DNA of 64,000 nt, taken from positions 146,501 to 210,500 of the forward strand of contig WBMZ01003466.1 in NCBI GenBank assembly GCA_013400975.1, in the 5' to 3' direction. Source of the DNA: Atrichornis clamosus (taxonomy: Eukaryota; Chordata; Aves; Passeriformes; Menuridae). A program made the translations under genes and the position numbers. The notes under the pieces were generated by a model that worked only from the letters and a program-made list of their open reading frames with translations, was not told where the DNA came from and ran no database searches. How positions within the stretch are numbered: position 1 is the stretch's first letter; the number at the start of each line of letters is the position of its first letter. Shown here one piece after another: positions 1-12,599 of the stretch.

Positions 1-3000
1 CGATAGGAAAAGCAGGAGAGGGAAGGCTCTCCGGCATTCCCAGCCCGTTGGGTGCCACGTTCAGGCATGGCAGGCACCCCTTGAGTTGGCTTTGCTGAAG
101 AGTTTTGCAGACAAGGCAGCAAAGGCTGTGCCGAGAGATTAAACAGCAGGAGCGGCGTGGGAGCTCCAGGAGGGAACGGAGTGTCCAGGGGGACTTCCCA
201 GGTGTTATCCCAGCTCCCTTCTCCCTCCCGCAGGGCACTGCGTGCGCAGGGCTCCATCAGGGTGCACACTGCGGGGGAACTTCCGGGGAAGTGAACAACA
301 AACCCAGACTGGAAAGAGTAAAGGCCTCCGAGAAGTGGCTGCCACCTGAGAAAGGACCGTTCCTGCCTCCCGGCCAGAGCAGCACCCGGGAGAGAGGGTC
401 GGCTCCAAGCCTGCCCAGGGAAGGCTCCGTTGCCCTGGGAATGATTTGAACAAAAAGAAGTAATAGGATTTCTGTTTATTGCTTCTATTTAGAATCGAGG
501 TCTTTACTCAGGCTTTTGGGAAAAGTAGAGGTGGAACTCCACCGGAGCAGGAGAACATCTTCCACACTTGCAGGATTTGAAGGTTTGCAAACTCCTTTTG
601 AAAAGTCAATGAAAAAAAGTTCTTCCCACTCCTTGGAGAACAGCCAGATTTTTAAACCCTTTCATATTTATGCAACGGGGGCAAAGTAGCGATGATCTAG
701 CCAGGGTTTTACCTTAGAACAGTAACAGGAACGAAAAGCAATATGAATAATATCTGGTCCTGTTCAAAATGCCAGGAATTCTTCCAGGAGCTTTACTAGG
801 ACTTTACCAGTAGTGTTATCAAATCAGGCTCCAGAGTTGCCTTAAAGGAAAATCAATCACTTCAAGTGTTTTATTTTTAGGTTATAAGCTGGAAAATGAA
901 ACTTCTTCTAAAACTTTTATGAAAGATATCATATTATTTATGTCTTTCTAAAACAGCAACTCTTTCTCATATAATAGAAATGTTTAAAAATTGCTCTTAG
1001 TCTCTGCTTATGACTACATCTAACCTCCAAACATGGCTTGAGAATTATCTTAAATTTTAAAAAAGTAATAACTAGTAGAATAGCAAGCTTCTACAGACTG
1101 TGAACTTTTTGGTAAACGGGTCAAACTTTTGATCACTCTTTCTTTTTTCTCTCTCTAATAATGCCATTAACTTTAGGCATCCTATTCAGGTCTCTGATTT
1201 CTATTATCTGATGATTTAAAGAAAAAATAAAAGGGAATAATTATTGATTTTTTAAATATATAAATTGTCTTGATTTTTTTTAAGTCATCCATTGCATTTC
1301 CTATTATTTCTAAATTGGGGATACATGAGCGCAAGTTTCATAATCATAAAACTCTAATAGCAGTAATTGTACTCCTGTTAACCCCAGCTTCAGCGAGCCC
1401 TCACAATTTCTACTTCTAAACCAAAGAGCCTGTCTTCTAATACAAAGAGCTTGAATTTTAAGTGTATTTTCTGTTACACATCCATTACTGGCAGAATTTA
1501 TCCAGCAACATTTCTCTTTTTTTCCAGTTGTGTAGCTCTACGTGGCTTCTACTCCTCGAGCTACCTTGAAATTAACTTGTCAAACGTTCGTCCCACTACT
1601 TAGGGAGGATTCCTCATCAGCTGAGTGGACTGCTCTGTCAGGACTGGAGGGGCTGGCAATCAGATGGCACTAAACAGGCTCCTGTGAAGGCTGTGCGCGA
1701 GGGGCTCCTGTCAGGCAGCCTGGGAGGCACTGGTTGTGTTCGGAACGCTCAAACGGGAGCCGTGCCTCAGTGACTCCCTCTCCACACTGACTTCCACCCC
1801 TTTAATACATCTCCTTCAAAGTCCAGGGCTCTCCCTGCCTCCTTGGGGCGCTTGGCAAACACCAGAACCCTGGGAAGCAGGGAAGCTGAGCACCACAGAG
1901 CTGAACCCCAGCTGGAATGGTTGGCCGTGCGATGCTCCCGTGTGGGAGAAGGCTGGATCTGGGTTCTGTCTGTGCAGCTCCAGCCAGCCTCTGTTTGGAG
2001 CAGATGCATTAATCAGGTGCATTAATTTCCCAGTTTTCATTAGGCAGTTTGGAGCAGTGAGATGTTGTTCCTCTGCGTAAATCAAAGCAGATGCTGAATG
2101 AGGGATCAGCAGTCACAGAGCTGAGCTGTTCCTGCTCCCCGTTCTCCCAGCCTTTCTTCTCCGTACTGAAGCTCCTTCTATTATCTTGGGCCTGGCTTTG
2201 GAGTGGTTTCAGTTTTTGAAAATGGCAAGTAATTAGTCAATATGTTTTCACCATATGTATCAAGCCCAGTAAAGAGGCAACCAATGGCCTTTGTCATGGC
2301 ACAGTGAGCGCTCGTTTTCTCAGCACTTCAAGGGACGCTGAGCGTGTGGCGAGCGCCAGCGAATTTAATGAGGAGTTCTACAATGAAACATTTGACATCA
2401 TCCTTCACAGTTCAGCGCAGTTCACAAGTTTGGGGTGGGGCCCCCTTAAGGGTCACCTCTGTTTGTGCTGTTCACACCAGAGCTGGGGCACGAGCTGTTT
2501 CTCTCCTGCCTGGTGCCCTGGCTGAGCAGGGGCTGTGCAGAGGGGGGATGAATTGTTGTGACTCAAAGGGGTCCCATTTTACATCTTCTTGGCACTGATG
2601 CTTTTACAGCAAGGGAGAATTCTTGAAACCCTTTTTTCCCCTTCCAGACTGGCTTTTTACTTACCCCAAGCAAGTTAATGCATCTTTTCCAGATAGAAGT
2701 TTTTTGCTTTAAGGCTTCCTCTCTTGCTGACTGTTAACAATATTTAAAAAGGTCAGAATCTGATCTTAACACTGCTGATATGAAGTGACATTTGCCCAAA
2801 TTTTGCCATCTCTTGAGCAAAAATATGTCCAGTGTTTTCCAGAGAGAGATGGAGTAGACAGCAGCCTTGCCTGAGCTGTTTTCCCCTCTTGGGAATACTG
2901 CATTTCAGTTATCTGGGGAACAAGTTTCTGCATTCCCCACTGGCTTCCTTCAGATTTACAGATAAAACATTTGAGCTCAGTTCAGTGAGTTGCAGGTTTG

Positions 3001-3855
3001 GGGTTTTTTAACATTTTGGGATATTTACAACAAACAATCTTCAAGAAGAACGATGACATTTTGTTTTACTGCAGTCATGATTTAAATTTATGTGCCATTG
3101 CTATTGAAGTCAATAGGACTTTTTCCTGAGTGTGTTTTGCAGGGTACAGTATCATTAAAATATGACAGTTAATAGTCTTGTTTATGTTATTACATTTAAT
3201 GAATAAATATATCAGTCTGAACATCAGACTCAGCTTTGTTTATACTCTTTAATTGTAGTCTTATCTCCCCTAGAAGCACGTTATATCTTTTAATTTTATA
3301 ATTATCCACTTTATTCATGTGTGACACTCCAGAACTGCTGCTTATATCCTAAGAGACATCCAAATACAAACAGATGGAAGACAGGCAACCACTAGGAAAT
3401 TCAGATCTGGATCTGAATCCAGCTCCTTATTTCCAGAACACTCCACAGCTGCAGAACCAAGGTCATGGTTTGGGCTGTTGTAAAAAGGAGCAAGAGTTGC
3501 AGAATGAGTCTAATTTATCCGGCACCTCCAAACATGAACTTCCGTAGGGATTTTACACGATCCTTCGACATCTAAATGTTCTCTGTCTCTTGAAAAAACC
3601 TGAGCTTTAAAGACAAAGAGGGAGCACTTCTCACCTGGCCCTTTCTGAAGTTTTTCAAAATGGAATTCAAGACCATCTCTTCACTCCTAGATTACATCTA
3701 ATTCCAAATGCTCTCCTTTGGGATCTTTTGCCATAACAGAGTTACAGTTTAAAAAGCCAGAATGAATAAAGGTCTGATGCTTCCACTGCAAAAGTTGTGT
3801 TATCTAATTATTTGTGTTACAGTGAGGAGAAGTTGAGTGAAACCCTGGGGTGTTA
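1..3855. other. Unique non-coding DNA, AT-rich core
   Basis: No gene is supported. The first 450 bases are moderately GC-rich and hold overlapping chance frames on both strands (105-449 plus, 205-453 minus). Bases about 850-1400 are strongly AT-rich, with many TTTAAA and TAAT words but no simple repeat. Bases 1736-2085 again hold overlapping chance frames on both strands. I see no CR1 fragment, inverted repeat or CpG cluster here. Confidence 0.6.
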
Positions 3856-3867
3856 CACGTGCACGTG
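3856..3867. promoter_or_regulatory. Tandem CACGTG E-box palindrome
   Basis: The 12 bases CACGTGCACGTG form a perfect palindrome made of two abutting canonical E-boxes. CACGTG is bound by bHLH and bHLH-ZIP factors (MYC/MAX, USF, CLOCK/BMAL1 families). No promoter, CpG island or conserved-looking block surrounds it, so a function is inferred only from the motif. A single CACGTG is common by chance; two abutting copies are much rarer. Confidence 0.3.
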
Positions 3868-4669
3868 GGCAACAGTTCTCACATGATTCTGCAAGTTCTC
3901 CTTCAAATCTTCCTCCTTGTCTGTGAGGTAACACAACAAATATTTACTGTGTGGTGCCGCTTCCTGTGGATCCAGTAGCCAAAGCCTGAGCAGGCTGGGA
4001 AAGGGGAACATCCAGAGCCCAGAACAAGGAGCTGGGATTCAAAGAGAGCAGCTCGGAAGGAGAGGCAAAGTGACAATAAAAAACACCAAAAGGAGGTTCA
4101 GCTTGCCCAGCTACTGAAAGCAACACCTTTATGTAGCATATTTTTTCCTTCTTCCCAGTCAGTTTATCTGGTTGCTGGGCAATATTTTAACCTCTTAGAT
4201 TAGGAAAACCTCCCCTCACCTATTTTGTGTTTGAACAGAACTTCCAGAGAGTGCCCTCCCAAAAGTCACCTCTAAGGCAGTCCTGTAAGGAAGGGAAATC
4301 TGCTGACGAGACTGACACAAAGTCAGTACTTCTCCCACTTAGCACTTGAAGAGGAAAATATCATAATATTTAAACCAGTTTTGAAAACTTTCCATGAAAA
4401 TAGGGGAAGGGAAAAAAAAAAAACCCATAAAACACTAGTTACATACAGAGAGAGGCCAAAGAGAGTTCAGTTACCATAGAGATTATTACTGGCAATTGGT
4501 ACTCAACAGCAGATTGGGATCTGCTACAATATTTTTATTAATATTTTCTCTTAATTGGTTATTTATATATGTTGGATCCATCTCTGTGCTGGGCCCAGAC
4601 TTTTCTCTTTACCTGTCACTCTGGCTGACATGAAGCAGCAGTGACTGTGCCAGGGAGGAGGCATTTCCT

Positions 4670-4775
4670 CGCTTTGTAGACGCCGCCGGGGGTCCCAGCG
4701 CAGCGAAGACCACGAGCACCAATCCCTGTGCTTGGCTGCGGCTGCCGAAGGAGGGAGCGGCACCGTGAACACACG
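4670..4775. other. Short CpG-rich pocket
   Basis: About a dozen CpG dinucleotides fall within roughly 105 bases, from the CGC near 4670 to the ACGC near 4773, in otherwise CpG-poor DNA. It is too short to count as a CpG island. It could be a remnant of a decayed island or of a GC-rich insertion. Overlapping chance frames on both strands arise from this composition (4563-4898 minus, 4609-4944 minus, 4732-4965 plus). No promoter motif is evident. Confidence 0.35.
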
Positions 4776-5951
4776 CAGGGTCCTCCCACCGGCCCTTTCC
4801 GTGCACTCCTGCCCTCCGGTCTGGGAAGATTTTTGTAGGAACAGCAGAGAGGATGCAGGACACCTTTTCCCCTTCGGTTTTCCCTCCTGGATGTGCAAGC
4901 CTACTCATTTGACACCTGCACATTCCAGTGCTCCAACTGGCCATTTAGGAAATATCCTATTGTGAATCCTTTCCCTCTCTTCCCTGTCTTCCCTTCCTAA
5001 AGATCCATCCTGTTGCCTGTGTGCGATGCAGAAACTGATAACTCCCAATCTTTTTGTAGCCCCTCCAGTGAAGTCCACTCAGGGGTCAATGCTAAGGGAC
5101 TTTTTTAATCAGTCATCTTCGAAAAATTCCAGTTGTTTTTTTTTTTTAATTTGAATTTTGGTGTATACCCAATGTTAAATGTATTTTACAGTGCTGCTGC
5201 TGAGTTTTTGGGGTTTTTTTTCCTGCCACACCAATTGCCTTGAGGGAGGTATTTTTTCAGGATGCCTGAGATCAGCCAGAGCCAGCTGGGCTTTCACCCC
5301 TTTTCCCTCTCACCCCCAGCCCGTTGCTTCCTCCTGCACCTCGTGCAGTGCAGGGGGACAGTGGGACACAGGGAGGTGCCGAGTGGAGGCTCTGGCTACT
5401 GGGAATGTTTCAGCTGCACAGTGCATTTAAAAAAATAAAAAGACAGAAAAGGAGAAACACGTTTTTTTTCATCTCTAATCTCCTTTAGTTATCATGATCT
5501 CAAGGGTTATTTGTAATGATAGTAGGCACTGCATTTCAGATGGAAATGTGATTTTCCAAGCTGACGGTGTCACTTTAAGTAAACAAAGTTAATTCTGCTT
5601 CCTGCTATGCAAGGCCTAATCTCATTACCCAAACCACAAGTAGCATAACAGAAAATATTCCCATCTGTCAAAAGAACTTAAAATAAAGGTGGAAATTGTT
5701 TTTATCTTTCGTCCCTCTTCTTCCCCCCAAGTCCCTCAATGGATGTTAATTATCACATCAGATCTATTTAAACCTGTTCAGCTCTCCCGGCCTCGGCCTG
5801 GGCTTCCTTTTCCTTGTGATTTCTGTGGAATGATGATGGCTTTGCTGCATCCCGGAGTTAAAGCATCCCCAGGGCAGGGCAGCACTGCTGAAAGCAGCGG
5901 GGGGATCAGGAGCAGGGCACCGCACTCATTGCCTGGTCCTTTCCAGGGGTG
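4776..5951. other. Unique non-coding DNA
   Basis: No gene, CR1 copy or strong structure is visible. Short poly-T runs occur near 5140-5150 and 5212-5220. Bases 5560-5780 are AT-rich with a few TAAT words. Small open frames (5179-5430, 5689-5991) have no recognisable product. Confidence 0.55.
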
Positions 5952-5980
5952 TAAATCCAGCAGATCTTTCCCTGGATTTA
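5952..5980. repeat. 9-bp inverted repeat (TAAATCCAG/CTGGATTTA)
   Basis: TAAATCCAG at 5952-5960 is perfectly complementary to CTGGATTTA at 5972-5980, with an 11-base loop. It sits just upstream of a second, GC-rich hairpin at 6014-6034. A stem of this size is expected a few times per window by chance. Its interest comes only from the pairing of two hairpins within 85 bases. Confidence 0.5.
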
Positions 5981-6013
5981 GCTCCGGGTGATTCACACCG
6001 GGAGGGGAGTGCC

Positions 6014-6034
6014 GGAGCCGGTGCCGCCGGCTCC
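6014..6034. repeat. 8-bp GC-rich inverted repeat
   Basis: GGAGCCGG at 6014-6021 pairs perfectly with CCGGCTCC at 6027-6034 around the 5-base loop TGCCG. The surrounding 50 bases are CpG-rich (CCGGG, GCCGG, GCCGCCGG). It would make a stable small hairpin if transcribed, but no transcript is evident. Confidence 0.45.
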
Positions 6035-6119
6035 AGGGGAGCTGTGCCAGCACAGGGAGCAGACCCCGGCATTCCCAGGGCTGGCTTGGAGCTGAGCACA
6101 ACCCGAACTCACTGCCGAG

Positions 6120-6320
6120 CAATTCTCAGCTCGCTTCAAAGCAGCAGCCACCCATCATAAGAAGATCATTCATAAAACTCTCCAACAACGGTGTTTTTCA
6201 GCTCCTCTTCATTTAAAATGACCTTTATGTGATGATACCGTCTGCCTTGCTGAGCCTTAATTGCTTAATTAGAGAAGCAGCTTCTCTATTAGACTAACAG
6301 GTTTTTTTAAAGTGTATTTT
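6120..6320. promoter_or_regulatory. Candidate conserved regulatory block
   Basis: This stretch has the texture of a vertebrate conserved noncoding element: balanced composition, no repeat, and dense homeodomain-type words (TTAATTG, TTAATTA near 6257-6271). It contains the 8-bp inverted repeat TAGAGAAG/CTTCTCTA with a 3-base loop at 6270-6288. No open frame of note crosses it. Function is inferred from texture only; no alignment was possible. Confidence 0.25.
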
Positions 6321-6449
6321 TTCTTGCAAGGCTGATGTTTTCTTTCATTTTAAGCTCATCAGCAGTATTTTAACAACTTTTAAAAGACAATTTCAAGTGG
6401 TTATAGTGTGTCAGTTTATTTATGTATTAGCCATTTGAAGGCTTTGTTT

Positions 6450-8800
6450 TCCATTCTGTTCCTGAGAGGTATTTACAGAAGGAATCTCTCCCATTAGGAA
6501 TTTCTCTGCCTTTCACTACCATGCTTACATAGACCTTTACGAAAAAATGCTGATTTTCGCTGAACAGCTGTTAAAGATTCTGGGTGCGTTTGGAAATTTA
6601 TTTATCCTGGGCAAATTCTTAGGCCTGAGCCAAATATCCTGCACCTGCTTCCCACGTGGAGACCAGAGTTTGTGCCCTCGCTGGGAGCCCTGGTAAGCCT
6701 TGCCCTGAACTCTGACTGCTGTATTTTCTGTTTCATGTGGGACTTTTGAGCAGTTTCAGCCTCTTTTTGTTGTGGTGTTTTTAAGCTGGAGCCCATCACT
6801 CTGTTTGTGTAGGGTTGCTCCTGACTGTGTGATTATTGAGAGCATTGAAGGAGTCGATTGACCCATTTGTTCTGAAAAGCCATAAGGATTTTGCCCTAGG
6901 TTGGATTTTTTAGGATGGCATTGTTCCGTTCATGTGCTAGGCTGAAAGCAGGAGGTTTCAGAGGTGGTTGTACTGATGCTGATCAGAGAAAAGTTACCCC
7001 AAACCAGCATTTCTGAAGTGAGATTTGGGGCTGGAGCGGCCACGTTTGTGCAAAAGCCTCTCCCAGATCCATCCGGCAAAAGGAACCCCTGGGATATCCC
7101 ATCCCTGAGGAGCAGCCAGAGACTTTTGTCCTCAGAAACAAATGTCCCTTTGCTGTGTTCTTTCTAAAATACTGCCTTGCTGAAAACACAGAGTATCACC
7201 CTAAAAGGCAAAAAGGTGAGTGATAAATGTCTGTGATGGGGAAAAAACGGGCCAGAAGTGACTCCTTTTCGGAACTTTGAAAGCATTTAAGAATTTGCTT
7301 ACACTTACTTTAACCTCGGTGTATTTCAGGCCATTCTGCCCAGTTGATTCATCATTTTGCTAATAAAAACACCGAGCACCGCAGGACTTACGTGCCAAAG
7401 GTGATGAGGCTTTTTTTGGGTGCTTCTGCGTGGTGTTTCGGGCAGGCTTCCTGTGCTCAAGCTCCAAGGCAGCAAAGAGCCAGGTGGCTGCGTTGGCAGG
7501 TGCTGAGCCCTGCTGGTGCGGCCGATGGGCAGCAGGGTTTGTGAGCCGGGCACTGCACCCCCTGGCTCGCCAGGGGTTGGGATAAGGGCTGGCTGGCATC
7601 CCACTGGGTCAGGCTCAGGTTCTCCGTGCCTGAGGTGGCACCAGGGCGCAGTCAAAGTCCCCGTGGCCTCACGCCTGGCTCGCTCGCAGTGTCACGCTCG
7701 GGGGGATTTTCCGAAGCCGTGTCTTTTCAGGAAAGGGAAAGAAGCAAGAGAACGTTTTGGGGTGAGGCAGGAGGTTTGTGTGTGGCCAAGAAAAGTACTT
7801 GCAAACAGCAAAAATTGATGTTTCCCTAACAAAGGCCAAAAACACTTAGAAATGATCTATGCCTAATATATTTGTTGTGCCCTAAGGTCATGGAGATATT
7901 TTTTTTTTTCCCAAGAAAAAAATGGCTAAAACTTGCAGTTCTGAAAATATGTATTTTGCTTTAGGGCATTTTCAAAGGCTTTTTTATTGTGTCTACATCC
8001 ACCGGTTCACTTATACTTTTCAATTCCCATATATCTTTCACGATGTCTATTTTAATAAGTTTTGGGTCAGGCCATTGTTAAGAGTTTGTTACAAATAACA
8101 TTGCTTGGATCAGAGCTGGAGCCTCTCAGCAATGACACCCCGTGATTTTTGAGGTGCAATCCAAGGGATGGGCAGAGGTCCAGAGTTTCTCTCTTTTTTC
8201 CCTAATTCCACTCAAAGCCTCGGTCATGTGGCTGCACCACCCCAGCTCCTTGTGAGGAAGGTTCAGGAATGAGATAAAAGAGCTGCAAAGCAGGGCTGAA
8301 GGAGCCAAAATATCTGGATTCAGTTTCTGCCCACGCTGTTAAGGCAAATAAATATAAATGGGAGAGGGGTGCATCTGCAAACACACACAAAGGCACATGC
8401 CATGTGTGGGAGGGAGCAGCAGTGGGAGCTTGCATTGCCAGAAGGAAGCATTGTCTGCAACAGGTCTCCAGAAAAGCATTTTTTTATTGAGTCATAGAAA
8501 AGCAGGGCCCTGCCTAATGTTCAGCATGTGGCCGGGGTCTATCAGGTTTATTGAAAATGTTCATTTCCTTAAAATTAAGCGGGGTCTGGTTTCCTTTGAC
8601 AAATCCTTACCTTCCTTCTGCAATTTATAGCTCAAAAATCACTTTTTTTTTTCCTCACTGGAAGAGGAGCCTCTGCAGGGAGCTGGGTCTGACCCCGGCC
8701 TGGGCAGTGCTTTACTAAGGAAGTGATGCTGGCTTTATTCTTCTTTCTTTCCCTTTCTCTTTAGAGCCTGAAACAGATGTAGAAGTTCATACTCCATTCA
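6450..8800. other. Unique non-coding DNA
   Basis: No gene or CR1 fragment is supported. Bases 7400-7720 are GC-richer and generate overlapping chance frames on both strands (7326-7655 minus, 7516-7818 plus). Short homopolymers occur near 7902-7911 (T) and 8643-8652 (T). I see nothing else of note. Confidence 0.55.
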
Positions 8801-8809
8801 GGCAACCTT

Positions 8810-9060
8810 TGTCATAAATTAAATCTTGAGAAAAATCTGTGTTCCAAAGAAGCTTGGTCTGTGCAGCACGTGAGCATTGTTGGGTTATGTCCTTATGATC
8901 AACAGTCATTTGGGTGTTTAAACAAAAGGAAAACCAATTTTCCATGTCATAAGGAATGTTTCTGGGGCCATAACATCCTATTAAGGCAAAATGCCATTGG
9001 TGATGGAGTCTGTCTGATTGGCTCTGTGATCTGCCCAAATTCCCAACCAAAGGGGAGAGA
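8810..9060. promoter_or_regulatory. Candidate regulatory block with 9-bp inverted repeat
   Basis: A non-repetitive stretch in which TCCTTATGA (8890-8898) is exactly complementary to TCATAAGGA (8947-8955), 48 bases apart. A second weaker pair (GTTATGTCC near 8885 with GGCCATAAC near 8966) gives a partly dyad-symmetric arrangement. An ATTGG inverted CCAAT word lies near 9018. Overlapping short open frames on both strands have no recognisable product. A regulatory role is inferred from symmetry and texture only. Confidence 0.22.
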
Positions 9061-12000
9061 AAGGCCCAAGCAGTAGAGCTGAAAATCAACCAGAATTTCT
9101 TCTTCTTTTCCTGCTTGTATGAGGCTGCTCTGTGTAGCCTCAGCGCTGACATTCATTCCTGGGGATAAGAGCAGAGATTAGGTCAAAAGAGCTTTGCACT
9201 GTCAAGACCATATTCCCTCCCTCCTCTCAGGTTTGAAGTTTTCTGGCTGTACAAAGTGAGTGATAAATTATTATAATAGTTTGTATTGCAGTGGGGACTA
9301 AGGCAGCAGAAACATCCGTTCTGCTGGGTACTTCGCATGCACACATTAAAAAATAATCTCTGCACAAGATGTCCATGCAATTTTATTTCTCTGTGCTGTT
9401 TCTTTTTCTTTTTTCAAGGACTATCTGGTTTATGGTTGCAGTTTTGAAAGCTGTTACCTCGTTGAGCAGTTTAGACTAAGCATGACTCAAAGACAGCCTC
9501 TTTTTTATAACTCAATCTTCCAAAGCCTGCTATAAATGCAAATAGTGAGGAGCTGCCCCAGTGTTAAGATGCTGATATTCACATAGGATAGAAAGTGCCA
9601 GTGTAATATGTGTGAAATAACTTTATCACAGACCATTTTGTAAGCTCTGCAGAAGAGAAAGTTTTCCTGCATATAAATGTGTAAACTCTATGAAAAATTG
9701 AGGCACTCAAAAGAAAAAGGGAAAAGAACAAAACTAATTACAGTTACTGCAGTTTTGTTCCTCCTGAGCTTTTCTCCAGAGCTCCCTCAGCTGAACAAAG
9801 AACCCAAGTGAAATTCTTGTCTGACTCTGCCTTCTGCAAACCAAAACCAGGGCAGAATTTCTGCCCCTTTGGGCAAATACTGAATTTAGTTTGAAGCTCC
9901 AGTTAAAGCCTTGCTGAGGAGGATCCTTTTCCCATGTCCTTTTCCCACGAAGGAGCTCCCCTGACCTCACATGGTTCACCCTGACTGTCAGTGAGTGGGG
10001 CTGGGACACGTGGCACCATACCAAAAGATCTATTAGATCTCTCAATAAAACAAACATGCCTTTTGAAGTTGTTTGGCTGTTTCCAGAACAAAGCAAGAAC
10101 TTCAGAAAATACTTTGACTACTGGGCCAAAAGGAATCCTTTTTTAATTCTTCTCCCTGCCCTTCCACCCTGTTCCCCTTCCTCTTTTCCCCATTTGACTT
10201 TTCTGTTAACATTTTTCCAAAGCACCCCTGAAAGTGAGTAAAATCTTTTGTCAGCACCATGATTTTGGTTAGAGCTGTCCTTTTTTTAAAGTAGCACGTC
10301 TATACTGGTACAACATTCAGCACGGGTTCAGCTGTACTAAACCAAAGTGATTTTGATGAAATTTTTGATGACATTTTTGTTCTTTTGGCAGAACAAGCTG
10401 CATCTGTATTTGTGGGATTTGGTGATGTAGCTGCAAACTGTAGGGTTGGCCAACAACTTAATCCTCAAAAGTAAAACCCTCCTGTCGAAATGTGCTGCCT
10501 TTGAACTTATTTGGCCTCCGTATGCTGAAGAAAGGATGGTTGTAGCACACTGCATTCACAAGACTAAAACAAGCCTCAGAGTGATTAAATTCAACTCCCT
10601 AAACATAACTTAGGCAACTCCCCAGCTTGATTTATGTAACTCAATCTCATCTGGTAAAAACGTATGGTTGTGCTAAATGGGACTGGGGCTCTGACTCTCT
10701 TCCCCTTCCTTCGATGAGAATAGCATCATGAAGATATCCCAATATGCCTCAATTTCCCCATGTGTGAAACAAACCTCCTGCTGTCTGTCTCAGTGCTGTG
10801 GAGGTTCGGGAGCTTGGCCCCAAGACATTTTGGTACCCAAGGGTACAGCAGTGTTGTCCCACCAGTCTGAGGGCTCGCTGGCCAGTTTGGACTTGTGAAA
10901 CTGCAGCACCACGTACTGGTCTTGCTGGAGAAATTCCAGCCAGCAAACCCAGACAAGGTGGTTGTTTGCCTGCTGCTGCCATCATAACTATTTCCTGAGA
11001 GCTGGAAAGATGTACTCCTTCCTTACCCTGCGTGCTGTAGCCCAAAGGATCAAAGATAAGGATTATAATGTTATGTTCAAGCAGAGGAGTTGTTGATTGG
11101 GATTTATCCTTTTAAATATGTGTAAGTCATACAAAGCCTTGCAGTCAGAAATATTGACTTCATTGATCCATGCCAAGAGCAGAAGAAACCCATGTGGGCT
11201 GAAGTGGAAAGGCTGTGCAAGATGCTTATAATAAAGATGTTTTCTGATAAATAAGATATTACTTTATTCCTGACCAAGGAGAATTAGAAAATCCAGACTT
11301 TAAGTACATTGGTCAGTTCATGCCAAGTTAACTGTGGCACCATTAGCCTTCCATGAGCAATATTCAATACCAGGGCCTTGCATTCCTGTGTCTGGTCAAG
11401 AGAGATGGCTGCACAGCTCCTGGCTCTGCCTTGTTTATGGGTTTTAAAAGGAGAACATCTGAATGAATCAGCCTCAGGAACATAATGGACTATAAATGCA
11501 GAGAACATCACCTTCATCACTTAGGATGAAGTGAATGTGGTGTAGGTCAAGATATTGCCTTTGGAAACAGCTAAAACCCCTTGTCTGATTAGCTGGGATT
11601 GCGGAGGCTGACAAGGGAGGCAAGTGGGGTTAAAGGTGTCCAGCGTCACTGGAGAGGAACTGTCACAAGCAGGGCCATCCCTTAAGATCCACTGGAGAGT
11701 CTGGGTGTAGCAGCTCGTGTGAACAACAAACAAACACACAAGAAATCCTCTGGGAACAAGGGAGTCACCGCTCCGGCACCACGGCGGCTCCGAGGCTCCC
11801 GAGGGACACGGGGACGTGGGGATGGCAGGGATGTGATTCTGGAAAGGGATGTTTTGGGATCTGGTCTTCTGCCCCATCTGCAGCAGTATCAGCTTTGCGG
11901 GCTGCAAATGCAAAGGAGAGGAAGAAGGGAATATCTCCAAAATACCTCCTGGTATCGTGGAGCTCTCACAGGCTCAGGGTCTGGCTCTAAGTGAGAGTGG

Positions 12001-12578
12001 CTGCTCTGCCCAGCCGGTGTTGGGAAAAACCACCCTTATCTACAAATTCCTCTCCTCTAAACTCCCAAACTTGTGTATTTTGCACAGCACATCCCTGGTC
12101 ATCCCCCTGCCTTCAACTTTTGAACCCTGTTAGCAAACACACCGTGGGCAGAGCACGGGGGGAGTCCTCGCCCCACGGAAAAAACCTGATCTGGAGAATC
12201 CTCAAGGGGACAATTGAGCACTATCAAACACAACTGCAGTAATACTTTACTGTCTGCAGCAGATATTGAGCCCTCATTGCAGTAATTGTCACGGTGACAG
12301 AGCTGGGAACACTTGCTGTAATTAGGACAGTTGTTTTGTCATGTGTAACGATCTGAAGAGAAGCAAGGAAAGAGGCGAACGAGCACTAATCTGCTCCGGT
12401 GTAGTGAAGGGGAACCGTGCACACACCAAACACAGCTAATATATTGGAAATTCAGATGAGCAGGCTTTTTGAGGAGGTGAAGAAATAAATGGTAAAACAA
12501 TACATCTATTCGGGGAAATTTATGCTCTCTTGGGTGTCTGTATCTGGAATAGAAAGTGCAGATGTTTTGCTGTAGAGG
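9061..12578. other. Unique non-coding DNA
   Basis: No gene, CR1 copy or CpG island is visible. A perfect octamer word (ATGCAAAT) lies at 9536-9543 in an AT-rich stretch. The open frames at 9734-10096 (minus, 120 codons) and 11521-11940 (minus, 139 codons) give translations without recognisable domains, and the latter overlaps plus-strand frames at 11719-12133. They are treated as chance frames. Confidence 0.55.
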
Positions 12579-12596
12579 TTTTTTTTTTTTTTTTTT
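12579..12596. repeat. Poly-T tract (18 T)
   Basis: An uninterrupted run of 18 T. It could be the poly-A tail of a minus-strand retroposed sequence, but no source sequence or flanking duplication is recognisable, so it is described only as a homopolymer. It is a likely site of length polymorphism. Confidence 0.85.
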
Positions 12597-12599
12597 GAA

